Shown in pieces: positions 1 to 7,359 of a stretch of DNA of 15,192 bases (position 1 is the stretch's first letter; the number at the start of each line of letters is the position of its first letter). Below the pieces are notes generated by a model. That model saw only the letters and a list, made by a program, of their open reading frames with translations, was not told the origin of the DNA and made no database searches. Both the position numbers and the translations under genes were made by a program. Source of the stretch: Pedobacter sp. (GTDB lineage Bacteria > Bacteroidota > Bacteroidia > Sphingobacteriales > Sphingobacteriaceae); NCBI GenBank assembly GCA_004295885.1, contig SEDG01000110.1, positions 1 to 15,192 on the forward strand, in the 5' to 3' direction.

Positions 1-1554
1 ATCAATAAAAACACATTGATAGAAAACTATTTGACCTACAACTGGGCAAATACAAAACATAATATATCTGCCTTAGCTGGTCATTCTTATCAAAGAATTT
101 TTATTCAGCAGAGAAATACAAGCATCAATAGATTTGTAAATGGTGGTATTGATCCGATTTACAATCCTGGAGTTGGACAAGATTTAACTTTGGCGAATAA
201 CCGTCCAGGTGGTTTTGCCTTCATCAATGAGTTACAATCATTTTTCGGTAGGGTAACTTATCAATTCAATAATAAATACTTGTTTACTGCTAATTTCAGG
301 GCAGATGGTTCATCTAAGTTTGGTGCCAATAACAAGTATGGTTATTTCCCTTCGTTCTCAGCAGGATGGAAAATTTCTGAAGAAGAATTCATGAAGAACT
401 CTGTATTCAGCAACTTAAAATTAAGAGCAGGTTATGGTGTAACGGGTAATCAAGAAATTCCACCTAAAATTACACAAGCATTGTTTAGCTCGTTAGCTGC
501 TTCAGGTTATCCACTTTATCTTACTGGCGCTTATCCGGCAGGTACCACTTATACAAGGTTAGCTAATCCAGATATCCAATGGGAAACTTCAAAACAAACA
601 GATATAGGTCTTGACTTTGGCTTGTTCAAAGGAGCGTTAACTGGTACAATTGATGTATTTAGAAAAGTATCAGGAAACATTTTATTACAAGTAATTCCTG
701 CAGATCCGATTCAACCAGCACCAGAGGTTTGGGGTAACGTTAAGGACATGACGGTAACTAACAAGGGTATCGAATTTGAATTAGACTATAGACACGTGGC
801 AGATAATGGTTTCACTTATAATATAGGTGGTAACATTACTTATTCTAAAAACAAAGTTGAAAACTCCCCATATACTGTGATCCCTGCTGGGTCTGTAAGT
901 GGAGCAGGTCTTACCGGACAAACCATTAATGGCTATGTGAACAATCAACCCATCGGAACTTTCTTTATGAGAGAGTACATTGGTCTTGATGCCAAAGGTT
1001 TAAGTGTTTATCGTGACTTAGATGGCGATAATTTGAGTACCGACAAGGATAGGGTTTCTGCAGGAACTGCATTGCCAACTACGGTTTATAGCTTTTATGC
1101 TAGTGCTGCCTACAAAGGTTTTGATTTAAGCGTTAACTTTAATGGTGTTGCTGGGAATAAAGTTTATGATTACACCCATAACCAAAGTTTCTCTAAATTG
1201 AATTTGTCAAGGAATCTGAATACCACAAGAGAGGCTATCTCAGATGCAGCAGAATCAATCAACAATAATAACTTCGTGAGTACCAGATACCTTAAAAGCG
1301 GTGCTTTTTTAAGATTGAACAACCTTGCTTTAGGTTATAGTTTAAACACCAAGGATTTAGGAATTAACAAATGGTTCTCTACCATTCGTTTATCAGTTAC
1401 CGGACAAAATCTTTTTGTGATTACTGATTATCCTGGTTATGATCCGGAAGTAAATATAGATAGGTCAATTGGTGGGGTATCGTCTTACGGTATCGATTAC
1501 CTAAGTTATCCAAAAGCGAAATCGTTCATTTTTGGTCTAAACTTCTCATTTTAA
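1..1554 (+). CDS. SusC/RagA-family TonB-dependent outer membrane transporter, C-terminal part (5' end outside window)
   Basis: The frame is open from the first base, so the gene enters from the left; about 517 residues are visible of a family usually near 1000. What is seen is the beta-barrel region: alternating aromatic and polar strands, the family phrase FRADGSSKFG near residue 95, LRAGYGVTGNQ, the stretch NPDIQWETSKQTDIGLDFGLF (split here only by position, about residues 195-215), and a terminal strand ending in GLNFSF with a C-terminal Phe, as is normal for barrel insertion. SusC proteins import oligosaccharides or peptides across the outer membrane using TonB energy, with a SusD lipoprotein as lid. 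A susD follows after 18 bases, so the two are surely one operon. The plug and any STN domain lie outside the window. The substrate cannot be told from this sequence. The barrel part looks intact. Confidence 0.93.
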   Translation: MNKNTLIENYLTYNWANTKHNISALAGHSYQRIFIQQRNTSINRFVNGGIDPIYNPGVGQDLTLANNRPGGFAFINELQSFFGRVTYQFNNKYLFTANFRADGSSKFGANNKYGYFPSFSAGWKISEEEFMKNSVFSNLKLRAGYGVTGNQEIPPKITQALFSSLAASGYPLYLTGAYPAGTTYTRLANPDIQWETSKQTDIGLDFGLFKGALTGTIDVFRKVSGNILLQVIPADPIQPAPEVWGNVKDMTVTNKGIEFELDYRHVADNGFTYNIGGNITYSKNKVENSPYTVIPAGSVSGAGLTGQTINGYVNNQPIGTFFMREYIGLDAKGLSVYRDLDGDNLSTDKDRVSAGTALPTTVYSFYASAAYKGFDLSVNFNGVAGNKVYDYTHNQSFSKLNLSRNLNTTREAISDAAESINNNNFVSTRYLKSGAFLRLNNLALGYSLNTKDLGINKWFSTIRLSVTGQNLFVITDYPGYDPEVNIDRSIGGVSSYGIDYLSYPKAKSFIFGLNFSF

Positions 1555-1572
1555 GTTTTAAATTTTACAGAC

Positions 1573-2721
1573 ATGACAAAGAAAATATTAATAGCGTTAC
1601 TTGGTTTTGCAACTATAACAGTAACCTATAGTTGTTCAAAGCTAGAAGAAAAAGTACTGGATGAAGCTTCGGTTGTAGGCCTTACAAACAAGCAACAAGC
1701 AGAAGGAATTATTGCCCCTGTGTATGCGAAATTAGAAGATGTGTTTCTTCATACCAATTATTTTGCCTTACAAGAAATCTCTACAGATGAAGCAATTTTA
1801 CCTTATCGTGGAGGTACCGATTGGGGTGATAATGGAATTTATATGCAATTGCACCAACACGCCAACATTAGTGCTGATGCGAACGTGAGAAATACCTGGA
1901 ACAATATTGTGACTGGAATCTCGAGAAGTGTGACTGCAATTAATTCTTTGCCTAGCAACCCAGATCCTAGTTCTAAATTGTTTTTGGCCGAAGCTAGGGG
2001 CATGAGAGCTTATTACAATTTATTGATGTTAGATCTTTTCGGATTAGCTTTCGTTAAGGAAGACGCGAGTGAAACTTCAAAAATTTTAAGAGGTGAAGCA
2101 GCTATCGCCTACATCAAATCCGAATTGTTGGCCATTGAGCCTGTATTAGATAATACAACAGGTCCAGGTCGCCTTACAAAAGCGGCAGTTTGGGGTTTAT
2201 TGGCTCGTTTGCACATGAATGCAGCAGTTTATAGAGATGTTTATGCGACTTCATTTACCTTTAAAAATGAAGACATGGATGCGGCGATAGATTATTGCAA
2301 CAAGATCATTAGTTCTGGTCAGTATAATTTAGCTGCAGATTATTTTTCTCTTTTCAATGATAATAACCACACCAACAAGGAGATAATTTTTGCGGTAGAT
2401 CAGCGTGCTGATTTAAATGGCCATAATCGTTTGGCTTATTTTTCAATCTCTGGCGATCAATTTCCATTGCCAGCCTACACTGGCTCAAATGGAACTGACG
2501 GACCAGCTATTACGCCAGACTTTTACCGTACTTGGGTAAATGCCTATGCACCATTAGATCCAGCTGGGACTGATCCACGTTTTTACAAACAAAATCTAGT
2601 TCAAGCAACGGGTTGTGTTGATGCGGCTGCGTTTAACATGAACCGGCGATCACACTTGATTTGTTGTTCCGCGAAAGAGGATTTGAGTTTTACTGGGAAA
2701 TGGTTAGACGTACAGATATGA
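1573..2721 (+). CDS. SusD/RagB-family lipoprotein, N-terminal part (gene broken; family-like sequence ends near base 2645)
   Basis: SusD proteins are surface lipoproteins that bind nutrient and close over the SusC barrel. The product starts with a lipoprotein signal: a Lys-rich start, a hydrophobic run and the lipobox TYSC, making Cys21 the acylated residue. A SusD-like helical body follows, including the TPR-type phrase ARGMRAYYNLLMLDLFG. The reading is family-like up to FNMNR (residues 354-358) and then turns into about 24 residues with no SusD character before a stop. The expected C-terminus is present just downstream but in another frame (next entry). N-part and C-part together give about 430 residues, against the usual 500-550, so some 100-130 codons are missing as well as a frame change. 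Either the gene is a pseudogene or the sequence has lost bases here. Confidence 0.85.
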   Translation: MTKKILIALLGFATITVTYSCSKLEEKVLDEASVVGLTNKQQAEGIIAPVYAKLEDVFLHTNYFALQEISTDEAILPYRGGTDWGDNGIYMQLHQHANISADANVRNTWNNIVTGISRSVTAINSLPSNPDPSSKLFLAEARGMRAYYNLLMLDLFGLAFVKEDASETSKILRGEAAIAYIKSELLAIEPVLDNTTGPGRLTKAAVWGLLARLHMNAAVYRDVYATSFTFKNEDMDAAIDYCNKIISSGQYNLAADYFSLFNDNNHTNKEIIFAVDQRADLNGHNRLAYFSISGDQFPLPAYTGSNGTDGPAITPDFYRTWVNAYAPLDPAGTDPRFYKQNLVQATGCVDAAAFNMNRRSHLICCSAKEDLSFTGKWLDVQI

Positions 2722-2861
2722 TTCGTTTTGGAAAATACGAAGGTACTTGGACAGAAAAATCAAATACTGATGTAAGAAAAAGACTTTTCCCTATACCGCA
2801 AACTGCAATAGATGGAGCTTCTAACTTACCTGGGTATTTAGTGCAAAATGCAAGTTATTAA
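2643..2861 (+). pseudogene. C-terminal fragment of the same SusD gene, out of frame
   Basis: Read in frame 3, this stretch gives PAITLDLLFRERGFEFYWEM and then a continuation about RTDMIRFGKY and RLFPIPQTAIDGASNLPGY, ending in a normal stop. LLxERGFExYWE..RR.DMIRFGKY and FPIPQxxIxxNxxGYxQN are the hallmark C-terminal blocks of SusD (the substrate-side and SusC-contact end), so it is the true end of the gene that starts at 1573. No upstream start or ribosome binding site of its own is apparent; a TTG at 2661 is the only in-frame candidate. The block between FNMNR and PAITLD, which in relatives holds the repeat of AAxLRLADVYLMRAEA type, is absent. The terminator follows 15 bases after the stop, which fits an ordinary operon end. 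Confidence 0.85.
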
Positions 2862-2875
2862 GGATATATAATGAT

Positions 2876-2905
2876 AAAAGGCTGTCTGAAAGGACGGCCT
2901 TTTTA
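2876..2905 (+). terminator. Rho-independent terminator of the susC-susD operon
   Basis: The arms AAAAGGCTGTC and GGACGGCCTTTT pair over about 11 positions, with one T-G wobble (2883 with 2896), around the six-base loop TGAAAG; a short T-run follows. It starts 15 bases after the susD stop. Confidence 0.85.
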
Positions 2906-2919
2906 TTGTTGAGGGTTTT

Positions 2920-3027
2920 CGTCATCGCGAGGCAAGAAGCAATCCTACAACTTAAGCAAAGCGAGATAACCAACCGCTTTAAGATTGCTTTCCCGAAAAA
3001 TCGGACAAGCTGTACCTCGCAATGACG
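2920..3027. repeat. Palindromic dispersed intergenic repeat (GTCATYGCGAGG type)
   Basis: The ends are imperfect inverted copies: CGTCATCGCGAGG at 2920-2932 and CCTCGCAATGACG at 3015-3027, with one mismatch. Nested inside are a second pair (AAGCAATC at 2937, GATTGCTT at 2983) and a third around AAGCG/CGCTTT. Elements with GTCATTGCGAGG ends are recalled as frequent non-coding dispersed repeats in many Bacteroidota genomes. No ORF is present. It lies between the susD terminator and the promoter region of the symporter. Only one copy is seen in the window, so the assignment to a multicopy family rests on memory, not on a search. Confidence 0.65.
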
Positions 3028-3057
3028 ACAAGACTATAAAACCTAAAAACTGCAAGT

Positions 3058-3065
3058 TATTTTTG
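3058..3065 (+). promoter_or_regulatory. Candidate -7 box (TAnnTTTG) for the symporter gene
   Basis: TATTTTTG matches the Bacteroidota primary-sigma -7 consensus TAnnTTTG and lies about 65 bases before the chosen ATG. No TTTG -33 box is seen 19-21 bases upstream, so this is tentative. Confidence 0.25.
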
Positions 3066-3129
3066 CATTACGATTTCCATTAATTTGGAAATGATTACCT
3101 TAACTAAACTAACCAAACTAAACCAAATA

Positions 3130-4758
3130 ATGAACCATTTGCAAACTGCAGACTACATTGTCTTTTTCATTTATTTTATTGCCATATCAGCTTATGGCTA
3201 TTACATCTATCACAAAAAGAAGTCGAAGGATATTAGTTCCAAAGACTTTTTCTTAGCCGAAGGATCGCTCACCTGGTGGGCCATTGGTGCTTCCTTAATT
3301 GCGTCTAATATCTCTGCAGAACACTTTATCGGGATGTCAGGTTCGGGTTTTGCCTTAGGTTTAGCCATTGCCTCGTACGAGTGGATGGCAGCAGCTACAC
3401 TAATTATTGTGGCCATTTTTATTATTCCAGTTTACCTGAAGAATAAGGTATTTACGATGCCGCAGTTCTTGGCCACGAGATATAACGACAAGGTAAGTAC
3501 CGTGATGGCTGTGTTTTGGTTATTGGTGTATGTATTTGTAAACCTTACGTCCATCATTTATCTAGGTGCTTTGGCCATTTCTTCCATATCAAACATTAGT
3601 TTCGAGTGGTGTATTGTTGGCCTCAGTATTTTCTCTATGATCGTAACCTTAGGCGGGATGAAAGTAATTGGTTATACAGATGTGATTCAGGTTCTGGTAT
3701 TGATTATTGGTGGCTTAGTGACTACCTATTTAGCACTTTCCCTGCTTTCGAATGAATATGGTTTTGGCGATGATATTTTTGCCGGACTTTCGGTATTACG
3801 TAAGGAAGCGCCCACACATTTCCACATGATCTTTAAATCGTCTGATCAATACTATGATAAGTTGCCAGGGCTATCGGTATTGATAGGGGGGATGCTGATT
3901 AATAATTTAGCTTACTGGGGCTGTAATCAATATATTGTACAACGAGCTTTGGGAGCAGATTTAAATACAGCACGTAAAGGGATTTTATTTGCTGCATTTT
4001 TAAAGTTGTTGGTTCCAGTTATAGCTGTGCTACCTGGTATTGTGATGTTTGTATTGCACAACAAAGGTTTGTTCCAAGCAGAAATGTCTAGCGAAGGGAT
4101 ATTAAAACCAGATCACGCTTACCCAACTTTAATGAACTTACTGCCGCCAGGGCTAAAGGGTGTAGCTTTTGCAGCACTTACCGCTGCCATTGTGGCTTCG
4201 TTAGCGGGCAAGGCGAACAGTATCTCCACTATTTTTTCTTTAGATATCTATAAAAAGTACTTTAACAAAGATGCTTCAGATCGTAAGATGGTTAATGTTG
4301 GTCGCTGGGCAGTTGCCATCTCTATGACCATTGCTGCCATTGTTACTCCTGCCTTAAAATCGTTAGACCAGGCTTATCAATTTATTCAGGAATATGTGGG
4401 CTTTATTTCACCTGGAGTATTGGCTATTTTCTTGTTAGGTTTCTTCTGGAAACGTACCACTGCTGCGGCCGCAATGACAGGAGCGTTAATTACCATTCCG
4501 CTTTCTACGGTGTTAAAGTTTTTACCCGTGTGGACAAACGGTGCATTTCCAGATTTACCATTCTTTAATAGAATGGAAATAGATTTTGTGGTGATTGTAT
4601 TGTTAATGGTTGGTATCAGTTTAATGAAACCAAAACCTGTGAGTGGTGAGCAAGCTATTGAAGTCGATACTTCTATGTTTAAGTTCAGTACTAGTTTTGC
4701 AGTAGGTTCTATTTTAATTATGGGTATTCTAACTGCACTGTATACTGTTTTTTGGTAA
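3130..4758 (+). CDS. Sodium/solute symporter of the SSS family, vSGLT-like sugar transporter
   Basis: This inner-membrane protein (542 residues from the ATG at 3130) would use the Na+ gradient to import a sugar. The start at 3130 gives MNHLQTADYIVFF directly before the first helix; an earlier TTG (3085) or ATG (3091) would add only a polar stretch. The sequence closely follows Vibrio vSGLT throughout: ASLIASNISAE.FIGMSGSG, GLAIASYEWM, FVNLTSIIYLGALA, TDVIQV, NNLAYWGCNQYIVQRAL, FAAFLKLLVP, SLAGKANSIST (Na2-site Ser pair) and YQFIQEYVGFISPG. Of the galactose ligands in vSGLT, E88, N260, Y263, K294 and the QxxQE region are kept (here E84, N259, Y262, K292), but Q69 is His65 and S91 is Ala87. About 14 helices are expected, as in the family. 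It is monocistronic, with its own terminator. The substrate is uncertain because of the two ligand changes. Confidence 0.92.
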   Translation: MNHLQTADYIVFFIYFIAISAYGYYIYHKKKSKDISSKDFFLAEGSLTWWAIGASLIASNISAEHFIGMSGSGFALGLAIASYEWMAAATLIIVAIFIIPVYLKNKVFTMPQFLATRYNDKVSTVMAVFWLLVYVFVNLTSIIYLGALAISSISNISFEWCIVGLSIFSMIVTLGGMKVIGYTDVIQVLVLIIGGLVTTYLALSLLSNEYGFGDDIFAGLSVLRKEAPTHFHMIFKSSDQYYDKLPGLSVLIGGMLINNLAYWGCNQYIVQRALGADLNTARKGILFAAFLKLLVPVIAVLPGIVMFVLHNKGLFQAEMSSEGILKPDHAYPTLMNLLPPGLKGVAFAALTAAIVASLAGKANSISTIFSLDIYKKYFNKDASDRKMVNVGRWAVAISMTIAAIVTPALKSLDQAYQFIQEYVGFISPGVLAIFLLGFFWKRTTAAAAMTGALITIPLSTVLKFLPVWTNGAFPDLPFFNRMEIDFVVIVLLMVGISLMKPKPVSGEQAIEVDTSMFKFSTSFAVGSILIMGILTALYTVFW

Positions 4759-4780
4759 GAAGATTAAAAAAATTAGATTT

Positions 4781-4812
4781 AAAGCAGTCCTTTTCTATGG
4801 GCTGCTTTTTTG
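4781..4812 (+). terminator. Rho-independent terminator of the symporter gene
   Basis: The arms AAAGCAGTCC (4781-4790) and GGGCTGCTTT (4799-4808) pair over 10 positions with one T-G wobble around the loop TTTTCTAT, and a run of T follows. It begins 22 bases after the stop. Confidence 0.88.
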
Positions 4813-4854
4813 TTAGATATGTTTAGGTTTTTAGGAGCGCAGAGACAGTAGAAT

Positions 4855-4965
4855 AATTAACGGAAAGTCCCGCCATCCACTCCAATCTTTTAATTCAGCT
4901 TTGCTTTCATTAAAAGGATTTCGTTCCTGTCGTGGCTATTTAACAAAAGACAGTTTTCCATAGGG
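4855..4965. repeat. Probable degenerate dispersed intergenic repeat with inner palindrome
   Basis: No gene fits this stretch between the symporter terminator and the end of the minus-strand regulator. It holds an inverted pair, AATCTTTTAAT (4884-4894) and ATTAAAAGGATT (4909-4920), with one extra base, around a 14-base loop. On the minus strand it reads AGCCACGACAGG, then the palindrome, then GGAGTGGATGGCGGGACT. This resembles, from memory, the intergenic elements of Flavobacterium and Pedobacter that carry a 'GCGGATAGCGGGAC' motif next to a hairpin. Its place just past the regulator stop means the hairpin could also act as that gene's 3' end. Boundaries are approximate. Confidence 0.4.
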
Positions 4966-4971
4966 TTGGGC

Positions 4972-5949
4972 TTAAACCTCATTCGATAACCTCGCAAACT
5001 TGTTTCTATATTCAATTGGCGTAAGGCCAGTGATCTTTTTGAATATTTCTCTAAAGGCTTTTGTGTCGGTGTAGCCAACATCAAACATAATTTCAGTAAC
5101 GTTTTTTCTCGATGCTTCGAAGTAGGTTTTGGCTGCTTCAATTCTTACTCTTTGTATATATTCTAAAGGCGTGTTATTAGTCGCCTCTTTAAATCTTCTT
5201 TCAAAAGTTCTACGACCTGAGTTAATCAAGTTAGCTAAGGTTTCAATCGAGATTTTTTCCGAATAATGTTTTTCAATGTAATCTTGTACTTCTTGAATAT
5301 CAACGTCGCCATGATTTCTTTGTCCCTTGAAAATGGCAAATTGAGATTGACTATCCCTGCCGATATCCAATGCAAAGTATTTGGAAACCATTATGGCCGT
5401 TTCCCTGTCTGAAAATTTTTCTAGCAAGTATAATATTAGGTTCCATAAACTGCTTGCTCCGCCACTGCTATAAATATTGTCGTGCTCCGTAATGATGGCT
5501 CCATCTTCCACTTGCACATTGGGGTATCTTTCCCTAAACTCATTAACGTGTGCCCAATGTGTAGAACATTTTTTGCCGTTTAGTAATCCAGTTTCGGCCA
5601 AAAGAAAAGCACCGATACATAAACTGGCTAAACTGGAACCTTTCTCATGCAATTGTTTAAAATAAGGAATGGCTTCTGCATTGCCTTTTATGCCTTTTAG
5701 GGTGTCGCCAAATACAGGCGGTATAATTAGCAAATCGGTTGCTTTTACGTCTTTGAGTAGTCTATCTGTTTTGATTACATACTCTCCATTGTTAGCGGGC
5801 ACATATTCGTTTAGCCCAACATATTCGACTTTGAAAATAGGTTTTTTGCCAAATGCAGTTAAAAACTCGTTTGCTGTATTAAAGGTTCTAAAGGTTGGTG
5901 TAACAGCTTCAATTACGCCATATTCAGGTACAAAGACAGATATCTGCAT
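4972..5949 (-). CDS. GlxA-type transcriptional regulator: DJ-1/PfpI-like domain plus AraC HTH
   Basis: This is a 325-residue DNA-binding regulator. Residues 1 to about 175 form a DJ-1/PfpI-like sensor fold with the nucleophile-elbow phrase SLASLCIGAFLLAETGLLNG (Cys111) and the family's THWAHV (His131). Residues about 215-318 form an AraC/XylS double helix-turn-helix, with RRTFERRFKEATNNTPLEYIQ as the first reading helix region (around residues 246-266) and the C-terminal FDVGYTDTKAFREIFKKITG..P. The length equals that of typical GlxA-like members. The ATG at 5949 begins directly with the first beta-strand, which supports that start. It is divergent from the AHSA1/DoxX operon, 134 bases apart, so it most likely controls that operon and itself. 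The effector is unknown; in this class the Cys elbow is often a sensor site and not a hydrolase. Confidence 0.92.
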   Translation of the reverse strand: MQISVFVPEYGVIEAVTPTFRTFNTANEFLTAFGKKPIFKVEYVGLNEYVPANNGEYVIKTDRLLKDVKATDLLIIPPVFGDTLKGIKGNAEAIPYFKQLHEKGSSLASLCIGAFLLAETGLLNGKKCSTHWAHVNEFRERYPNVQVEDGAIITEHDNIYSSGGASSLWNLILYLLEKFSDRETAIMVSKYFALDIGRDSQSQFAIFKGQRNHGDVDIQEVQDYIEKHYSEKISIETLANLINSGRRTFERRFKEATNNTPLEYIQRVRIEAAKTYFEASRKNVTEIMFDVGYTDTKAFREIFKKITGLTPIEYRNKFARLSNEV

Positions 5950-6044
5950 ATTAATGAAATATTGAACCTCAAGTTAAAATTATTTTGTCATAATTCACCC
6001 CTAATTTGTCGTTTTCGCAACAGCCTTAATTTTAAACGCTGCTG

Positions 6045-6052
6045 TACTTTTG
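6045..6052 (+). promoter_or_regulatory. Candidate -7 box (TAnnTTTG) of the AHSA1/DoxX operon
   Basis: TACTTTTG fits the Bacteroidota -7 consensus and would place transcription start about 25 bases before the ATG at 6084. A clear TTTG -33 box at 19-21 bases upstream is missing, which would suit a promoter that needs an activator such as the divergent AraC-type protein. Just upstream, ACAGC (6019-6023 region) and GCTGCTGT (6039-6046 region) form a loose inverted repeat around an AT core. Confidence 0.3.
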
Positions 6053-6083
6053 AATTGTAAAAATTAACCAACAAAAACAAAAT

Positions 6084-6509
6084 ATGGCACAGTCAATAAA
6101 AGTTACGGTAGAAGCAACAATCAATGCTCCCGTAGAAAAAGTATGGAAAGTTTGGAATACACCTAGTGATATTATCAAATGGAATACTCCAGATCCTAGC
6201 TGGCATACACCAAGCAGCGAAAACGATTTAAGAGTAGGGGGTAAATTTAAAAATAGGATGGAAGCTAAAGACGGAAGTTTCGGTTTTGATTTTGAAGGGA
6301 TATATGATAGCGTGGAACTAGATAAAGAAATTACTTATACCATGGGCGATGGCAGACAGGCAACAACCTTGTTTAGCGAACAGGATGGTAAAACCCACGT
6401 TACGACCACTTTTGATACCGAGACGCAAAATGATCCTGAGTTTCAGAAACAAGGATGGCAGTCTATCTTGAATAGTTTTGTAAGATATGTTGAATCAAAC
6501 AATTCATAA
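6084..6509 (+). CDS. SRPBCC/AHSA1-domain protein (activator of Hsp90 ATPase homologue 1-like)
   Basis: A 141-residue cytoplasmic protein that covers exactly one AHSA1-type START/SRPBCC fold. Visible marks are the opening strand with INAPVEKVWKVWNTPSDIIK, the W.TPSSENDLRVGGKFKNRME segment, DGSFGFDFEGIYD, and the closing helix containing QGWQSILNSFVRYVE. Members of this bacterial family form a hydrophobic ligand cavity; despite the name they are not shown to act on an Hsp90, and the ligand is usually unknown. The ATG follows an A-rich stretch and there is no better alternative. It is the first gene of a tight four-gene operon (17 bases to the next) and faces the GlxA regulator. Confidence 0.88.
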   Translation: MAQSIKVTVEATINAPVEKVWKVWNTPSDIIKWNTPDPSWHTPSSENDLRVGGKFKNRMEAKDGSFGFDFEGIYDSVELDKEITYTMGDGRQATTLFSEQDGKTHVTTTFDTETQNDPEFQKQGWQSILNSFVRYVESNNS

Positions 6510-6526
6510 ATCCTAACCTTAATCAA

Positions 6527-6910
6527 ATGACAAAAAACAAAATCATCTTTTGGGTGGCAACTGCGATTATCATCCTTTGGGAAGGCGTAATGCCTCTGGC
6601 TACTCTGCTATTTTCGCCCGAGTATATCACATTTGGAACTAGACCACTCGGCTATCCAGACTACTTTGCTTACGCACTCACTATTTGCAAGGTACTTGGA
6701 GTAATAGCAATTGGATTTCCAAAAACGCCAAGTAGGTTAAAGGAGTGGGCGTATGGGGGACTAACTTTTAGCTTGATCTTTGCATTCATCAGCCATGCTT
6801 GCGTAGATAAAAACATCATGTATATGATCTTGCCAATTATAGTTTTGGCTATACTTATTGTTTCTTATGTCTTTAATCGTAAACTAAATTTCAATAACAA
6901 TGGAAAGTAA
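6527..6910 (+). CDS. DoxX-like small integral membrane protein
   Basis: A 127-residue protein with four hydrophobic segments, at about residues 7-25, 44-63, 73-93 and 97-116. Features seen are the short basic N-terminus MTKNK, YPDYFAYALTICKVLGVIAI, a small basic loop PKTPSRLKEWAYGG and ISHACVDKN before the last helix. The pattern (Y-P-x-Y...KxLG..A...P..PxxLKEWAYAG) is that of DoxX-like family membrane proteins, which are common beside AHSA1 genes in Bacteroidota. The molecular function of the family is poorly defined; links to redox or quinone-related proteins exist for DoxX proper. The 3' end overlaps the next ORF by 11 bases, which indicates translational coupling. Confidence 0.8.
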   Translation: MTKNKIIFWVATAIIILWEGVMPLATLLFSPEYITFGTRPLGYPDYFAYALTICKVLGVIAIGFPKTPSRLKEWAYGGLTFSLIFAFISHACVDKNIMYMILPIIVLAILIVSYVFNRKLNFNNNGK

Positions 6911-7349
6911 TTCAGTTTCTTTACACAGGGTGATCAAGGCGAGTCCTGAAAAAGTATTTAAAGCCTTTGCAGATCCAATAGCGCATGCCACTTGGTTGCC
7001 ACCTTATGGTTTTGTATGTACCATCCAAGAAATGGATTTTAAGGTAGGTGGTCAATTTAAAATGACTTTTATCAATTTCGGTACAGGAAATGGGCATTCT
7101 TTCGGTGGTACCTATCTTGACATTAAACCAAACCAGTTCATCAAATACTCAGATAGATTCGATAACCCAAATTTACCAGGAGAAATTACAACTACGATTT
7201 GGTTGAACAAGGTTATTTGTGGTACCGAACTTAAAGTGTTACAAGAAGGAATTCCTGCTGTAATACCTGCCGAAATGTGTTATTTAGGCTGGCAAGAATG
7301 TTTAGAGAAATTGATAAAGTTGGTAGAGCCAGAAATTCCAGACGCTTAA
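6900..7349 (+). CDS. Second SRPBCC/AHSA1-domain protein
   Basis: A 149-residue single-domain SRPBCC protein. The N-terminal strand VSLHRVIKASPEKVFKAFADP, then ATWLPPYGFVCTIQEMDFKVGGQFKMTF, HSFGGTYLDIKPNQFIKYSDRF and the C-terminal helix with CYLGWQECLEKLIKLVEPEI are classic for the AHSA1 group. It is not a close duplicate of the protein at 6084: the shared parts are limited to the fold signature, and the W-x-P loop differs. The ATG lies within the end of the DoxX-like gene, so expression is coupled to it. Ligand and role are unknown. A pair of AHSA1 proteins with a DoxX-like protein and a VOC protein under an AraC-type regulator is a common type of stress or metabolite-response cassette, which is inference here. 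Confidence 0.87.
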   Translation: MESNSVSLHRVIKASPEKVFKAFADPIAHATWLPPYGFVCTIQEMDFKVGGQFKMTFINFGTGNGHSFGGTYLDIKPNQFIKYSDRFDNPNLPGEITTTIWLNKVICGTELKVLQEGIPAVIPAEMCYLGWQECLEKLIKLVEPEIPDA

Positions 7350-7359
7350 TTTTTTGCGT

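Noticed and set aside
4890..5141. Minus-strand reading frame of 83 codons overlapping the end of the GlxA-type gene
   Set aside because: It overlaps the well-supported regulator on the same strand in another frame and runs into the intergenic repeat-like element; no family features.
5669..5965. Plus-strand frame of 98 codons antisense to the GlxA-type gene
   Set aside because: Lies wholly opposite a conserved DJ-1/AraC gene; its sequence is a complement artefact. The same holds for the frame at 5477-5665.
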